64,000 nucleotides of DNA from Kriegella sp965368185 (GCA_965368185.1 CBDULZ010000013.1:12288-76287), one strand, 5' to 3'; shown: positions 51,323-61,330, numbered from the stretch's first letter. Numbers and translations: made by a program. The notes: generated by a model from the sequence alone, not told the origin.

Positions 51323-54300
51323 ATGAACACCACAAAACATAGCGTCACAAATGCCAACAGGGCAACAGCGCAGATAGCCTATAAAACCAATGAGGTTTGC
51401 GTCATCTATCCCATTACGCCATCTTCTGAAATGTCGGAATTGGTCGAGGAGTGGAGTGCGGAAAACCAAAAAAACAGATATGGGGGCGTACCTTCAGTTT
51501 TTGAAATGCAAAGCGAGGCCGGAGTGGCCGGAGCGCTACATGGTGCGCTACAAACGGGATCCTTGGCAACCACTTTTACGGCCTCCCAGGGCCTTTTGTT
51601 GATGCTGCCCAATATGTACAAAATAGCCGGCGAGCTGACTTCCAATGTAATTCATGTGGCAACACGTTCGGTCGCGACCCATGCATTATCGGTTTTTGGA
51701 GATCATAGTGATGTCATGGCGGCCCGTAATACGGGATATGCTCTTTTAGGAAGCGCCTCGGTTCAAGAAGCGCATGATTTCGCCCTGATATCCCAGGCGG
51801 CAACTTTGGAATCACGGATTCCCTTCGTTCATTTTTTCGATGGCTTTCGAACTTCCCACGAAACGGCTAAAATTGAGGAGGTATCGGATGAAGTCATAGA
51901 AACCATGATGGATATCGATTTGATAAACGAACACCGAAACCGCGGACTCAACCCGAATAATCCCGTCGTAAGAGGGACAGCGCAAGGTCCCGATGTGTTT
52001 TTTCAGAGCCGGGAAGCAGCAAATAGATTCTATGATAATTGTCCGCGGATAGTTCAAAATCAAATGGACAAATTTGCCAAACAGACCGGAAGGCAGTATT
52101 CCCTTTTTGAATATGCAGGCCATCCGGAAGCGGAGCAAGTTGTAATCGCAATGGCTTCTGCCACGGAAACCATTGAGGAAACGGTCAAGTATCTGAATAC
52201 CCAAGGAGAAAAAGTAGGCCTGATCAAAGTCCGTTTGTTTCGGCCATTTAGTACCGAAAATCTTTTACAAGTGCTTCCTAAAACTTGTAGATCGATAGCT
52301 GTTTTAGACAGAACCAAGGAGCCTGGAAGCGTTGGCGAACCTTTATATCTTGATGTTGTTCAATCTCTTATGTCGGTGCAGCCGCTGACCAAAATAGTGG
52401 GTGGCCGTTACGGGTTGTCTTCCAAAGAATTGAATCCCGGCATGGTCAAAGCCATTTTCGAGAATTTGAAATTAGAACGTCCGAAGAGCAATTTTACCCT
52501 CGGTATCAACGATGACGTGACCCATCTGAGTTTACCATATTCTAATGATATCCATCTACAGGATGACAATCTTCAAATCATATTTTACGAAGTAATGTCC
52601 AATACTTCTATGGCCAGTTTTAATGCTGCCGTTCAAATCCTTGGAAAGGAAAATTATGTACAAGGCTATTCGGAAGGTGATTATAAAAAGTCGGGCTCCC
52701 GAAATGTTTCCAACCTGCGAGTAGGTGAATCACCGATTAAAGCTCCTTATTTGATTTCGAATGCGGATTTTATCGGATGCGATTCGATTGATTTCTTGGA
52801 GAACGATAATGCCTTGGAACGTATAAAAGAGTATGGGACACTTTTGATACATACCAATTTGAATTCGGAAGACTTCTGGCAAAGCTTATCTATTTCAACC
52901 CAAAAGGAAATCCGACTAAAAAATATTCGATTGTATACGGTCAATCTGAATTCTATTTTAGCAAATTATGTGGTGGCCGATAAATGGGTATCGGGCCTGC
53001 ATACCTGTGTTTTGGCACTGCAAGATGATTTGGCCTTTGACGAAACCCTGAACCAATTGCAAGCATATATTGCCGAAGTCGATATTGCACCCATTGAAAT
53101 GACAAACAACCATCCCTTGGAAAAAGAATCTGAATTTTCCAATTCGCTTTTAGGAAAATTGCTTGCAGGTAGGGGAGATGGGCTTCCGGTAAGTGCGCTT
53201 CCTGTGGATGGTACTTATGAAACGGATACGTCAAAATTCAACATCCGAAATACAGGATTTTTTTTGCCTGAATGGAATGCCGATGCCTGTACCCAATGTG
53301 GGGCCTGTAGTATGGCCTGTCCGCAAGGGGCTATTCGCATAAAGGTTTACGATGATGTGCATTTATTGAATGCCCCAAGCAGTTATAAATTCGTCAGAGC
53401 TACGGAAGAAGAATGGGAAATGGATTTATTGAATTATACGGTTCATGTTAATCCCGATCAATGTACAAGCTGTAATAATTGCATGGATGCCTGCCCGGCC
53501 AAGGCCCTTGTGATGCGAAGCAAGGCTTCATCCTTTAAAACGGAAAGAAAAAATTGGGAACATTTTAAAACCATTCCCGAGTTTGATAGAGATAGAATAG
53601 ATAGTACCAAAGTAAGTCAACAACAGTTGCAAGAACCCTTGTTTAAATATTCTCTTGGAGTTGAAGGATGCGGAGAAGCGCCCTACTTGAAATTGTTGTC
53701 ACAGCTATTCGGCGATAGAATGTTGGTCGCAAATGCGACCGGGGCGAGCTCCATTTTCGGGGGCGCACTCCCTTCAACGCCTTGGGCCAAGAATAGCGAG
53801 GGTAGAGGTCCGGCTTGGTCGAATTCATTGTTTGAAGATAATGCCGAATTCGGGTTGGGGTTTCGGCTTTCGTTGGATCACCAAGAACGCCAGGCAAGGA
53901 CATTGTTGAAAAATATAATGAAGGAACTCAATTTTGATTTGGCCAGTGCTATTCTGACCGCAGAACAGTGCAATGAAAAACAAGTCAACGAACAAAGAAA
54001 AAGAGTTGAACGATTAAAGGCCGACTTAACCACCGTCGCAACCGCTGAAGCGCGACAGCTAATAAATATTTCAGACAGCTTGGTAAAAAGGAGCGTATGG
54101 ATTGTGGGTGGCGACGGTTGGGCCTACGATATCGGTTACGGCGGATTGGATCATGTTATCGCTTCAGGGAAAAATGTGAATATATTGGTGTTGGATAATG
54201 GGGTGTACTCAAATACCGGCGGACAAATGTCAAAAGCGACACCTTTTGGGGCGTTTGCCAAATTTGCCACAAACGGAAAGCAAAAACAGAAAAAAGATCT

Positions 54301-54757
54301 AGGCCGATTGGCGATGACATACGATGATGTTTATGTCGCATCCGTAGCGATGGGCGCTGACCAAGAACAAACGTTAAAAACTTTTACCGAAGCCGAAAGC
54401 TACGAAGGACCTTCGCTTATTATTGCATATTGCCATAGTCCGGCACATGGCATTGATATGAAAAACCCCAGTCAGTATCACAAGGCCGCCGTAGCTTCCG
54501 GACAATGGTTGTTGTACCGAAATGACCCGAGAAGAAAGGAAAACGCAGAAAATCGATTGCAAATAGATTCCCCTGAACCCACTATGCCTATTATCGAGTA
54601 TTTACAATTGGAGGACCGTTTTAAAAATATTTTTAAAACATACGACGATAGATTGTCTATCTTATCACAACAATTGCAAGAACAGGTCGATAGAAAATAT
54701 CAAACGTATCTTTCAATGGCATCCAAAGGAATTTTACATTTGAAAGAAGTAGTATAG
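51323..54757 (+). CDS. nifJ: pyruvate:ferredoxin (flavodoxin) oxidoreductase
   Basis: A 1144-residue one-chain PFOR that turns pyruvate + CoA into acetyl-CoA, CO2 and reduced ferredoxin. The start is at MNTTKHSVTNANRATAQIAY; the longer frame from 51158 would include a terminator and a repeat tract. Seen in order: the pyruvate-binding N-terminus (CVIYPITPSSEMSELVEEW), EMQSEAGVAGALHG, two 4Fe-4S clusters (CTQCGACSMACP and CTSCNNCMDACP), a third-cluster Cys near VEGCGEAPYLKLL, and the thiamine diphosphate motif GGDGWAYDIGYGG. The enzyme is O2-sensitive in classic cases, so its presence in a presumably aerobic flavobacterium suggests low-oxygen or redox-balancing use. Confidence 0.95.
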   Translation: MNTTKHSVTNANRATAQIAYKTNEVCVIYPITPSSEMSELVEEWSAENQKNRYGGVPSVFEMQSEAGVAGALHGALQTGSLATTFTASQGLLLMLPNMYKIAGELTSNVIHVATRSVATHALSVFGDHSDVMAARNTGYALLGSASVQEAHDFALISQAATLESRIPFVHFFDGFRTSHETAKIEEVSDEVIETMMDIDLINEHRNRGLNPNNPVVRGTAQGPDVFFQSREAANRFYDNCPRIVQNQMDKFAKQTGRQYSLFEYAGHPEAEQVVIAMASATETIEETVKYLNTQGEKVGLIKVRLFRPFSTENLLQVLPKTCRSIAVLDRTKEPGSVGEPLYLDVVQSLMSVQPLTKIVGGRYGLSSKELNPGMVKAIFENLKLERPKSNFTLGINDDVTHLSLPYSNDIHLQDDNLQIIFYEVMSNTSMASFNAAVQILGKENYVQGYSEGDYKKSGSRNVSNLRVGESPIKAPYLISNADFIGCDSIDFLENDNALERIKEYGTLLIHTNLNSEDFWQSLSISTQKEIRLKNIRLYTVNLNSILANYVVADKWVSGLHTCVLALQDDLAFDETLNQLQAYIAEVDIAPIEMTNNHPLEKESEFSNSLLGKLLAGRGDGLPVSALPVDGTYETDTSKFNIRNTGFFLPEWNADACTQCGACSMACPQGAIRIKVYDDVHLLNAPSSYKFVRATEEEWEMDLLNYTVHVNPDQCTSCNNCMDACPAKALVMRSKASSFKTERKNWEHFKTIPEFDRDRIDSTKVSQQQLQEPLFKYSLGVEGCGEAPYLKLLSQLFGDRMLVANATGASSIFGGALPSTPWAKNSEGRGPAWSNSLFEDNAEFGLGFRLSLDHQERQARTLLKNIMKELNFDLASAILTAEQCNEKQVNEQRKRVERLKADLTTVATAEARQLINISDSLVKRSVWIVGGDGWAYDIGYGGLDHVIASGKNVNILVLDNGVYSNTGGQMSKATPFGAFAKFATNGKQKQKKDLGRLAMTYDDVYVASVAMGADQEQTLKTFTEAESYEGPSLIIAYCHSPAHGIDMKNPSQYHKAAVASGQWLLYRNDPRRKENAENRLQIDSPEPTMPIIEYLQLEDRFKNIFKTYDDRLSILSQQLQEQVDRKYQTYLSMASKGILHLKEVV

Positions 54758-54774
54758 AAAATCAATTAGCTAAA

Positions 54775-56256
54775 ATGAAAAAAATTAGGGAAACTCCGAT
54801 AGAAATCCATGATGATGTATTTAGAAAAGTGGGTTACGAACTTCTTGATACCATAACTGAATTCAACACTACAATTGCGGACAAGCCGGTGACCTCGGGG
54901 AAAGTTCCGCATCAAATCAGGGCTCTAATAGGGGAAGGGGATTTTCCTGAAAATGGCACGGGCGTTTCAGAACTAATTACCAAAACTTCGAAACTATTAT
55001 TGAATGATTCATTGTTCAATGGGCATCCGAAATTCATGGGATACATCACTTCTTCGGCTGCCCCAATAGGTATATTGGGCGAATTATTGGCGACTTCGGT
55101 CAATCCGAATGTGGGAGCTTATATTTTGAGTCCAGTCGCTACCGAAATTGAAAAACAAACCATACAATGGTTGTGTGAGTTTATCGGAGTGCCGAAGAAC
55201 TATGGTGGAATTTTTGTGAGTGGCGGAAATATGGCAAATTTCACCGCTTTTCTTGCGGCCAGAACGGCAAAGACACCAAATGAATTTAAAGCGGAGGGCT
55301 TCTCAAATACCTCCCAAAAATTAATTGCCTATTGTTCCAAAACTACGCATACTTGGATAGATAAAGCCGCTGTACTTTTTGGGCATGGTTCAAATTCCGT
55401 ACGATGGATTGCGACTGATGCCGACAATAAAATGAGTATTGAAGCATTGGAAATAGCAATACAAAAAGATTTGCGAGACGGGCACCGGCCTTTTATGGTT
55501 GCAGGAACGGCCGGAGATGTAAGTACGGGTAGCGTCGATGATTTGGATGCACTGGCGGCCATCTCTAAATCGTACGATCTGTGGTTTCATATTGACGGGG
55601 CGTATGGAGTTCCGGCGGCAATTCTTCCTAAATTGGAAAACCTCTTTAAGGGGATTCAGGAAGCCGATTCGATTGCTATTGACCCGCACAAATGGCTTTA
55701 CAGTCCGCTGGAAGCTGGCTGTACTTTGGTCAAGAACCCTAAACATTTGGTGGATACTTATAGTTCGCACCCCGAGTATTACAATTTTGGCAATGCGAAT
55801 GATGAACAGAATTATTATGAATATGGACTCCAAAATTCGAGAGGATTTAAAGCTTTAAAAGTTTGGTTGATGCTTCAACAAGTCGGAAGGAAAGGATATG
55901 CGCAGATGATTAAAGAAGATATCGAGCTTTCTCAACTATTGTTCGAAAAGGCGGAGATGCATCCCGAACTCGAAGCTGTGACACAAAATTTGAGTATTGC
56001 TACTTTTCGATATGTTCCGTTGGATTGTCCTGAAAAGGAACGAGAAACTTATTTGAATAAACTAAACGAAAGTTTGGTTAATGAACTACAAAAAGGAGGC
56101 AAAGTCTTTTTGTCAAATGCCATTGTAGGAGGCAGATATTGCATGAGAAGTTGTATCGTAAATTTCAGAACTTCGGTAAAGGATATTGAGGAAATTATTG
56201 AAATTGTGGTCAAAGAGGGTAAAAGAATTCACAAGAATTCGAAACTAACGGAATGA
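54775..56256 (+). CDS. group II PLP-dependent decarboxylase
   Basis: A 493-residue aromatic-L-amino-acid/diaminobutyrate-decarboxylase-like enzyme. NPNVGAYILSPVATEIE (residues ~110-126), GIFVSGGNMANFTAF (phosphate-binding region), D274 in WFHIDGAYG and the Schiff-base Lys306 in IDPHKWLYSP are diagnostic. It makes an amine from an amino acid; tyrosine, DOPA, tryptophan or diaminobutyrate are all possible. It lies 17 bases after nifJ and may be co-transcribed, although the metabolic link is unclear. Confidence 0.9.
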   Translation: MKKIRETPIEIHDDVFRKVGYELLDTITEFNTTIADKPVTSGKVPHQIRALIGEGDFPENGTGVSELITKTSKLLLNDSLFNGHPKFMGYITSSAAPIGILGELLATSVNPNVGAYILSPVATEIEKQTIQWLCEFIGVPKNYGGIFVSGGNMANFTAFLAARTAKTPNEFKAEGFSNTSQKLIAYCSKTTHTWIDKAAVLFGHGSNSVRWIATDADNKMSIEALEIAIQKDLRDGHRPFMVAGTAGDVSTGSVDDLDALAAISKSYDLWFHIDGAYGVPAAILPKLENLFKGIQEADSIAIDPHKWLYSPLEAGCTLVKNPKHLVDTYSSHPEYYNFGNANDEQNYYEYGLQNSRGFKALKVWLMLQQVGRKGYAQMIKEDIELSQLLFEKAEMHPELEAVTQNLSIATFRYVPLDCPEKERETYLNKLNESLVNELQKGGKVFLSNAIVGGRYCMRSCIVNFRTSVKDIEEIIEIVVKEGKRIHKNSKLTE

Positions 56257-56272
56257 ATTCCGTTCGTGATAA

Positions 56273-59200
56273 CTACTTTTCGTTCATTGTATTTACTACC
56301 TCCCAATCTTTGGGCGTACCGGCAATAGTGTACTCGGCCGCTTTCGTGATAAAATATTTGGCGACCAAATCATTGGGGTTTTTGGTCAACACCTTGTCAA
56401 AGGCCGCAGATGCCTTTGGAAACTGATTGCCGAAAAAATATTTCAATCCCTTTTCGAAGTCTTTTAGGGTTTTGGTTTTTAGTTCTGCCACTATGGCCTC
56501 ATCACCATCGAAACATTCATAGATTCCGATAATACGGTCTTTTCCTTTTACCTGAACCTTGCCGAGATATCTAAAATGGTAGTCATTTTTATTCTCGATA
56601 GTTTCTAGGCTATTTTCACTAATAATAATATTCGCACCATAATGTTTGGTAACGCCTTCCATTCGGGAAGCCGTGTTTACGGTATCGGCGATTATGGCAG
56701 TATCATTTCTTATTAAATCTCCAATGATACCCATGACCAAGGGGCCGGTGTGCAATCCCATTCCAACTGAAATTGGTACAAATCCTTCTTTTTGCCGCCG
56801 TACATTATATTCTTGAATGCTTTTTTGCATATCAATCGAGGCCTGCAGCGCATGCTCGGCTTCATAAGGAAACAGAGCCATGATACCATCACCCAAATAC
56901 TGATTCACAAATCCTTTGTTTTTCTGAATTTCGGGTCCCATTTTGCCTACATAGGCATTGATGAATTTAAAATTCTGTTTTGGGGTCATGCCCTCCGCGA
57001 GGGTAGTGTATTCACGGATGTCGGTAAACAGAACAGTTACATCTTTTTCAACATGGTCGCCCAATGCCACATCGGTAATGGTATCTCTACCTACCGATTT
57101 TATAAACTCCGTAGGAACAAATTTGCTGGTGGCTTTATGAATTCCGTTCATGTCTAAATGCGCTTTTATTCTCGCCAAAAGCTCATTTTTTGAAAAAGGT
57201 TTGGTCAAATAATCATTTGCCCCAACATTAAAACCGGCCACTAGATCCCGCACTCTGTTCTTGGCAGTTAGCAATACAATGGGAAGTTCGCTGAACAGGT
57301 ATTTTTTTCTGATGTGTTCGCATACTTCGTAACCGGACATTCCCGGCATCATAACGTCCAATAGAACGATGTTGAATTCTTCTCCATTTTCAAGTAGTTC
57401 CAGCGCCTCATGACCATTTTTTGCAGAAATGGTATTATAGCCGCCAACAGCTAAATGGTTTTCAAGTACACGTCTATTTACAGGTTCATCATCGACGATA
57501 AGCACTTTTGCAATTCCGATTTTACTTTGGCTTTTTTCTTGGGATACTACATTACTCTTTTTAATATCCGGCTGTAGTTCGGGGATTCTGTCTTCCGTCA
57601 AATTATTTTGCTCGGCAAGGTCTTTACGTGTTTTATCGCTGATGGGAAGTGTAAATGTGAACGTCGAACCCGCGCCAACTTCTGAATCTACATGGACCGT
57701 GCCCCCGTGGAGTTCCACCAGTTGTTTTGATACGGAAAGGCCAAGTCCGGTTCCACCATATTCCCTTTGTATAGAACCATCGGCTTGCTCAAATGATTTA
57801 AAAATATTTTGAAATTTATCCTTCGGTATTCCAATACCCGTATCTGCAATGGAGATAGCAAGCATATCTCCTTTTTCCACAGCCTTGATTTCGACCTTTC
57901 CCGTCTCGGTAAACTTTATTGCATTTCCGATAAGGTTGTACAGTATTTGTTGTAGTCGATTTTCGTCGGCTTCCACCAGAACAACATCCTTAGGAATGGT
58001 ATTGATGAGATTTAGCTTCTTGCCTTGAAGCAAAGGCTTGGAGAGCTTCAGCACAACATCTGTAACGGCATAAACATCAATGGCTCTTGAAGAAAGAACT
58101 AAATCTTGATTTTTCAATTTCGAGAAATCAAGAATATCATTTACCAAATGGGAGAGCCGTTTACCACTGTTGGAAATCATTTCGAGATCTTCAATGGCCT
58201 TGGGAGTCAATTTACCGGCCGCCCCATCTTTTAAGGATTCTGAAAGGCCAATAATACCGCTTAGGGGGGTACGCAGCTCGTGGGAGGTATTGGCGAGAAA
58301 TTGATCTTTAAGTGCATCAACTTGCTTCAAACGGGTGACAATGGTTCTCTCCTGCTCCAATTTTTTATTTTTCTGCCTGTTTTTCCAATAAAACCCACTG
58401 AAAAGTAGAAGGCCAACACTTCCAAATAAAACGAGATAAAGGGTATTACGTTGTCTGCTCAGGTTCTTTTCAAATAACAATTCTTGCTCCGCTTTTTGTT
58501 TGGTAAATGCGATACTGTCAGATAGCTGTTGTTTATCAAATTGATATTGCATTTCTTGACGGGTAATTTCATTTGTTTTTTCTTGGTTGAATAAAGAATC
58601 TCGAGTAGTAATAGCTTGTTTGTAGTAAGAAAGGGATTTGCCAGGGTTCTTTAATTTTTCCCATGCTTCGCTAAGACATTCGTAAGATTGTCTCTGAATT
58701 AACAATGCTCCGGTTTTTAGGGAAAGATCAAGTGCCTTTTCGGCGTCTTGAATTGCTAACCTATATTTTTTTAAACTTAAAAAAGTTTTAGCGCGATAAA
58801 CATAGGTTGTCGGTAGGCCTTCTTCATCGTTAATTTCTTCCTTTAGTACAATGCTTTGGTTCAAATATTTCAAGGCCGTAGAGAAATCACCTTGAGTGTG
58901 ATATTCAGCCGCAATATTCGTGTACGCTCTTGTCAGAGATATTTGATCACCAACCTCGTCCGCTATTTCGGCACTCTTTAATAAGTTTTCAAGGGCGAGA
59001 TGGCTATTTTTTAAATTTGTGTAGACCAAGCCGATGTTGTTGTAAGTGTGGGGCAAAGTTTCCTTGTTGCCCAACTCTTCTTTTATTTTTAAACTGTATT
59101 GGTAATATTCCAATGCCTTTTCATTGTTTTTTTGATCTACATAGACATTACCCAGATTATTGGTCAATCGGGCAAGATTCGGTTTATCTTCTAATACTTC

Positions 59201-59656
59201 AGATATTCTTAGACCTTCCAGTAAATACGTAATTGCAGAGGAGTAATTGCCAAGTTCATAATAAACCGCCCCAATATTACTGAAAGTAGTGGCTAATCCC
59301 TTTTTGTCATTTAGCTCAAGTAAAATCTTATGGCTTTTAAGAAAGTGTTTGAGAGCAGCTTCATACTTGCCTTGAACAGCGTAGCAATTTCCGATAATTC
59401 GATTCGACGTTGCTTCCCAATTCCGATTCTTTTTTTCAAGTGCAAACTGTAATAGCTGATGTCCGGTGGTCCTGGCGGTATCTAGATTTTTTTTGAATTG
59501 CAAAAGAAACATATCTAGCCCTGCTTCGAATCGTATGGAATCTATTTGAGTTGTGTTTTTCCAAGTTGTTTTTAGACTATCGATTTGTGAGTTTTGTGCA
59601 CACAGGATATTACATGCCAAAACACCCCAAAGAAGTATGGACAGAGGTTGTTTCAT
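56273..59656 (-). CDS. TPR-histidine kinase-receiver-cyclase fusion
   Basis: A 1127-residue signalling protein. Order: signal peptide (~1-20), about eight TPR repeats in the periplasm (~60-350), a transmembrane helix (~405-424), HisKA with H459 in NTSHELRTPLSG, an HATPase domain (GIGIPKDKF, GGTGLGLSVSKQ), a receiver (VLIVDDEPVNRR, phospho-acceptor in LLDVMMPG), a class III cyclase with metal Asp residues in VLFTDIREYT and YLGDGIMALFP and the Asn/Arg pair in ADTVNTASRME, and a C-terminal TPR-like tail. The purine-selecting Lys site appears to be Gln (NQYLGDG). It couples a periplasmic cue to phosphorelay and probably to cyclic nucleotide output. Confidence 0.93.
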   Translation of the reverse strand: MKQPLSILLWGVLACNILCAQNSQIDSLKTTWKNTTQIDSIRFEAGLDMFLLQFKKNLDTARTTGHQLLQFALEKKNRNWEATSNRIIGNCYAVQGKYEAALKHFLKSHKILLELNDKKGLATTFSNIGAVYYELGNYSSAITYLLEGLRISEVLEDKPNLARLTNNLGNVYVDQKNNEKALEYYQYSLKIKEELGNKETLPHTYNNIGLVYTNLKNSHLALENLLKSAEIADEVGDQISLTRAYTNIAAEYHTQGDFSTALKYLNQSIVLKEEINDEEGLPTTYVYRAKTFLSLKKYRLAIQDAEKALDLSLKTGALLIQRQSYECLSEAWEKLKNPGKSLSYYKQAITTRDSLFNQEKTNEITRQEMQYQFDKQQLSDSIAFTKQKAEQELLFEKNLSRQRNTLYLVLFGSVGLLLFSGFYWKNRQKNKKLEQERTIVTRLKQVDALKDQFLANTSHELRTPLSGIIGLSESLKDGAAGKLTPKAIEDLEMISNSGKRLSHLVNDILDFSKLKNQDLVLSSRAIDVYAVTDVVLKLSKPLLQGKKLNLINTIPKDVVLVEADENRLQQILYNLIGNAIKFTETGKVEIKAVEKGDMLAISIADTGIGIPKDKFQNIFKSFEQADGSIQREYGGTGLGLSVSKQLVELHGGTVHVDSEVGAGSTFTFTLPISDKTRKDLAEQNNLTEDRIPELQPDIKKSNVVSQEKSQSKIGIAKVLIVDDEPVNRRVLENHLAVGGYNTISAKNGHEALELLENGEEFNIVLLDVMMPGMSGYEVCEHIRKKYLFSELPIVLLTAKNRVRDLVAGFNVGANDYLTKPFSKNELLARIKAHLDMNGIHKATSKFVPTEFIKSVGRDTITDVALGDHVEKDVTVLFTDIREYTTLAEGMTPKQNFKFINAYVGKMGPEIQKNKGFVNQYLGDGIMALFPYEAEHALQASIDMQKSIQEYNVRRQKEGFVPISVGMGLHTGPLVMGIIGDLIRNDTAIIADTVNTASRMEGVTKHYGANIIISENSLETIENKNDYHFRYLGKVQVKGKDRIIGIYECFDGDEAIVAELKTKTLKDFEKGLKYFFGNQFPKASAAFDKVLTKNPNDLVAKYFITKAAEYTIAGTPKDWEVVNTMNEK

Positions 59657-59947
59657 GATATTGACGGGGGAGTTATTGATTTGTTGTCATGTTAAATGTA
59701 ATGCATATAGCCCTAACCACAAAAAAGGCCTGTTAACTGCCGGCTTTTTCTTGTGACCTGGTAGTTCGGTTTACTGGTTCGCCATGGGCGAAGCGGTGCA
59801 TTAGAAACCGTCTTAAAAATCTACTGATGCGTTTTCTAGAACTCGGTACTTTTTCATTCAAGAAATATTATGAAGTGATATGTAAATCAAATTTGCTCCC
59901 ATTACTGAATTTGGGTATCTTTTCTGCGAGACTAAAGCTTTGACGCC

Positions 59948-60841
59948 ATGAAGACCCAGGAACTTTCCGATATCCAAAAAATGTTACAGAATCAAGGCTA
60001 CATAGATGATGGCGGTATTGCCATGACGTTGTTCCTTGCCATGAAACTGGAGAAGCCTTTGTTGGTCGAAGGTCCGGCCGGAGTCGGAAAGACCGAAATT
60101 GCCAAAGTAATGGCCAAAGCCTTGCATACCGATTTTATTCGCCTGCAATGCTATGAGGGACTTGACAGTACGCACGCTTTGTACGAGTGGAATTATCAAC
60201 ATCAATTGCTTTACCTGAAGATGCAGGAAGAAAAAGGACAAAACGCCAAAGCCCTTGAAGAGACCATTTTCTCAGATCGATTTTTACTGAAAAGGCCGAT
60301 TCTGCAGGCCATTACACATTCGCAAAAACCGGTGTTGTTGATTGATGAAATTGATAGGGCCGATGAGGAATTTGAAAGTTTCTTGTTGGAGGTCCTATCT
60401 GACTGGCAAGTGACCATTCCCGAAATAGGAACGATTAAAGCGACCCATAAGCCTCAAATCATTTTGACAGGGAATCGCACCCGTGAACTCTCCGAAGCCC
60501 TGAGAAGAAGATGTTTGTACTTGTGGATAGACTATCCCGATTTTGAAAAAGAATTGGCCATAGTAAAAGCCAAAGTACCTGAAGTTGATGCAAAATTGGG
60601 AGAGCAGATTTGCATCTTTATGAAAGAGCTTCGCCAATTAAAATTGGAAAAGACCCCGGGTATTTCTGAGACTATCGATTGGGCCAGAGCTTTGGCTGGT
60701 ATGCACTTGACACATTTAGACAAACAGACCGTAGAAGATACGCTGGGTGTCGTATTAAAGGATTGGCAAGATATGCGCCATACCAAAGATGCACTTTCCG
60801 AGCTTTTGGAAAAGACCGGTGTGACGTCTAGGATCGGGTAA
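59948..60841 (+). CDS. MoxR-type AAA+ ATPase (CoxD-like)
   Basis: A 297-residue MoxR/CoxD-type chaperone ATPase. Walker A is GPAGVGKT (residues 42-49), Walker B is VLLIDEIDRADEEFE, sensor I is LTGNRTRELSEALRRRC. In cox-type operons CoxD helps mature the Mo-Cu hydroxylase active site with CoxE. It starts the operon that continues with the VWA protein, CoxG, CoxS and CoxL-like genes, but an extra gene has been inserted right after it. Confidence 0.92.
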   Translation: MKTQELSDIQKMLQNQGYIDDGGIAMTLFLAMKLEKPLLVEGPAGVGKTEIAKVMAKALHTDFIRLQCYEGLDSTHALYEWNYQHQLLYLKMQEEKGQNAKALEETIFSDRFLLKRPILQAITHSQKPVLLIDEIDRADEEFESFLLEVLSDWQVTIPEIGTIKATHKPQIILTGNRTRELSEALRRRCLYLWIDYPDFEKELAIVKAKVPEVDAKLGEQICIFMKELRQLKLEKTPGISETIDWARALAGMHLTHLDKQTVEDTLGVVLKDWQDMRHTKDALSELLEKTGVTSRIG

Positions 60842-60860
60842 GATGGGCTAGATGCGCGAA

Positions 60861-60882
60861 GCACGGCGTTCGATGCTGGATG
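60861..60882 (-). repeat. left inverted repeat of the four-helix-bundle cassette
   Basis: Read on the minus strand it is CATCCAGCATCGAACGCCGT plus GC, matching 19 of 22 positions of the right-hand repeat at 61309-61330 in opposite orientation. It begins 20 bases after the MoxR stop codon. Confidence 0.8.
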
Positions 60883-60935
60883 CACGATATATTGCCATCA
60901 GAAATAAAGTAATAGCAATCGAAGATGTTAGCGCA

Positions 60936-61295
60936 GTGAACAAAGCAAAATTTAAGTTTGAAAAACTACGTATTTGGCAGGATGCGATGGAGTTGGGAGA
61001 GGAAATGGACCTCATGGCAAATAAATTTCCTAAAAAAGAACTATACAATTTATCTTCCCAAACCCGAAGAGCAGCTGATTCAATTGCATTAAGTATCTCA
61101 GAGGGTTCAATTTTGCAGTCAAAACCTGAATTTCGAAGATTTATGGGATACGCAATTCGGTCATTATCCGAGCTTGTTACTTGTTTGCACAAGGCAAAAC
61201 ATCGCAAATACATCGATCAAGCTATATTTGAAAAGCATTATGATTTTTGTTATATATTGATGAATGCGATGATTGCTTTTAAGAATAAATTATAG
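60936..61295 (+). CDS. four-helix-bundle protein (23S rRNA IVP family)
   Basis: A 119-residue four-helix-bundle protein of the S23/23S rRNA intervening-sequence family. The GTG start at 60936 gives NKAKFKFEKLRIWQDAMELG, the usual beginning of this family; the longer frame from 60852 reads through the repeat. FPKKELYNLSSQTRRAADSIALSISEGS and EFRRFMGYAIRSLSELVTCLHKA are conserved. These proteins are also related to Avd of diversity-generating retroelements, but no reverse transcriptase is present. It interrupts the moxR-vwa pair and is framed by inverted repeats. Confidence 0.9.
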   Translation: MNKAKFKFEKLRIWQDAMELGEEMDLMANKFPKKELYNLSSQTRRAADSIALSISEGSILQSKPEFRRFMGYAIRSLSELVTCLHKAKHRKYIDQAIFEKHYDFCYILMNAMIAFKNKL

Positions 61296-61308
61296 CGGTC
61301 GTTTGATT

Positions 61309-61330
61309 CATCGAGCATCGAACACCGAGC
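61309..61330 (+). repeat. right inverted repeat of the four-helix-bundle cassette
   Basis: CATCGAGCATCGAACACCGA plus GC, 14 bases after the four-helix-bundle stop, is an inverted copy (19 of 22 matches) of the left repeat. Further units (GCATCCAACA, GTGCATCGAG) follow to about 61350, before the VWA gene start. Confidence 0.8.

Noticed and set aside
59779..59793. TTCGCC-ATG-GGCGAA hairpin upstream of the MoxR gene
   Set aside because: Too short and without T run; it lies in a divergent promoter region where a terminator would not be expected.
60936..61295. Diversity-generating retroelement based on the Avd-like four-helix-bundle gene
   Set aside because: No reverse transcriptase, template repeat or C-type lectin target is present nearby; the gene fits the 23S IVP family.
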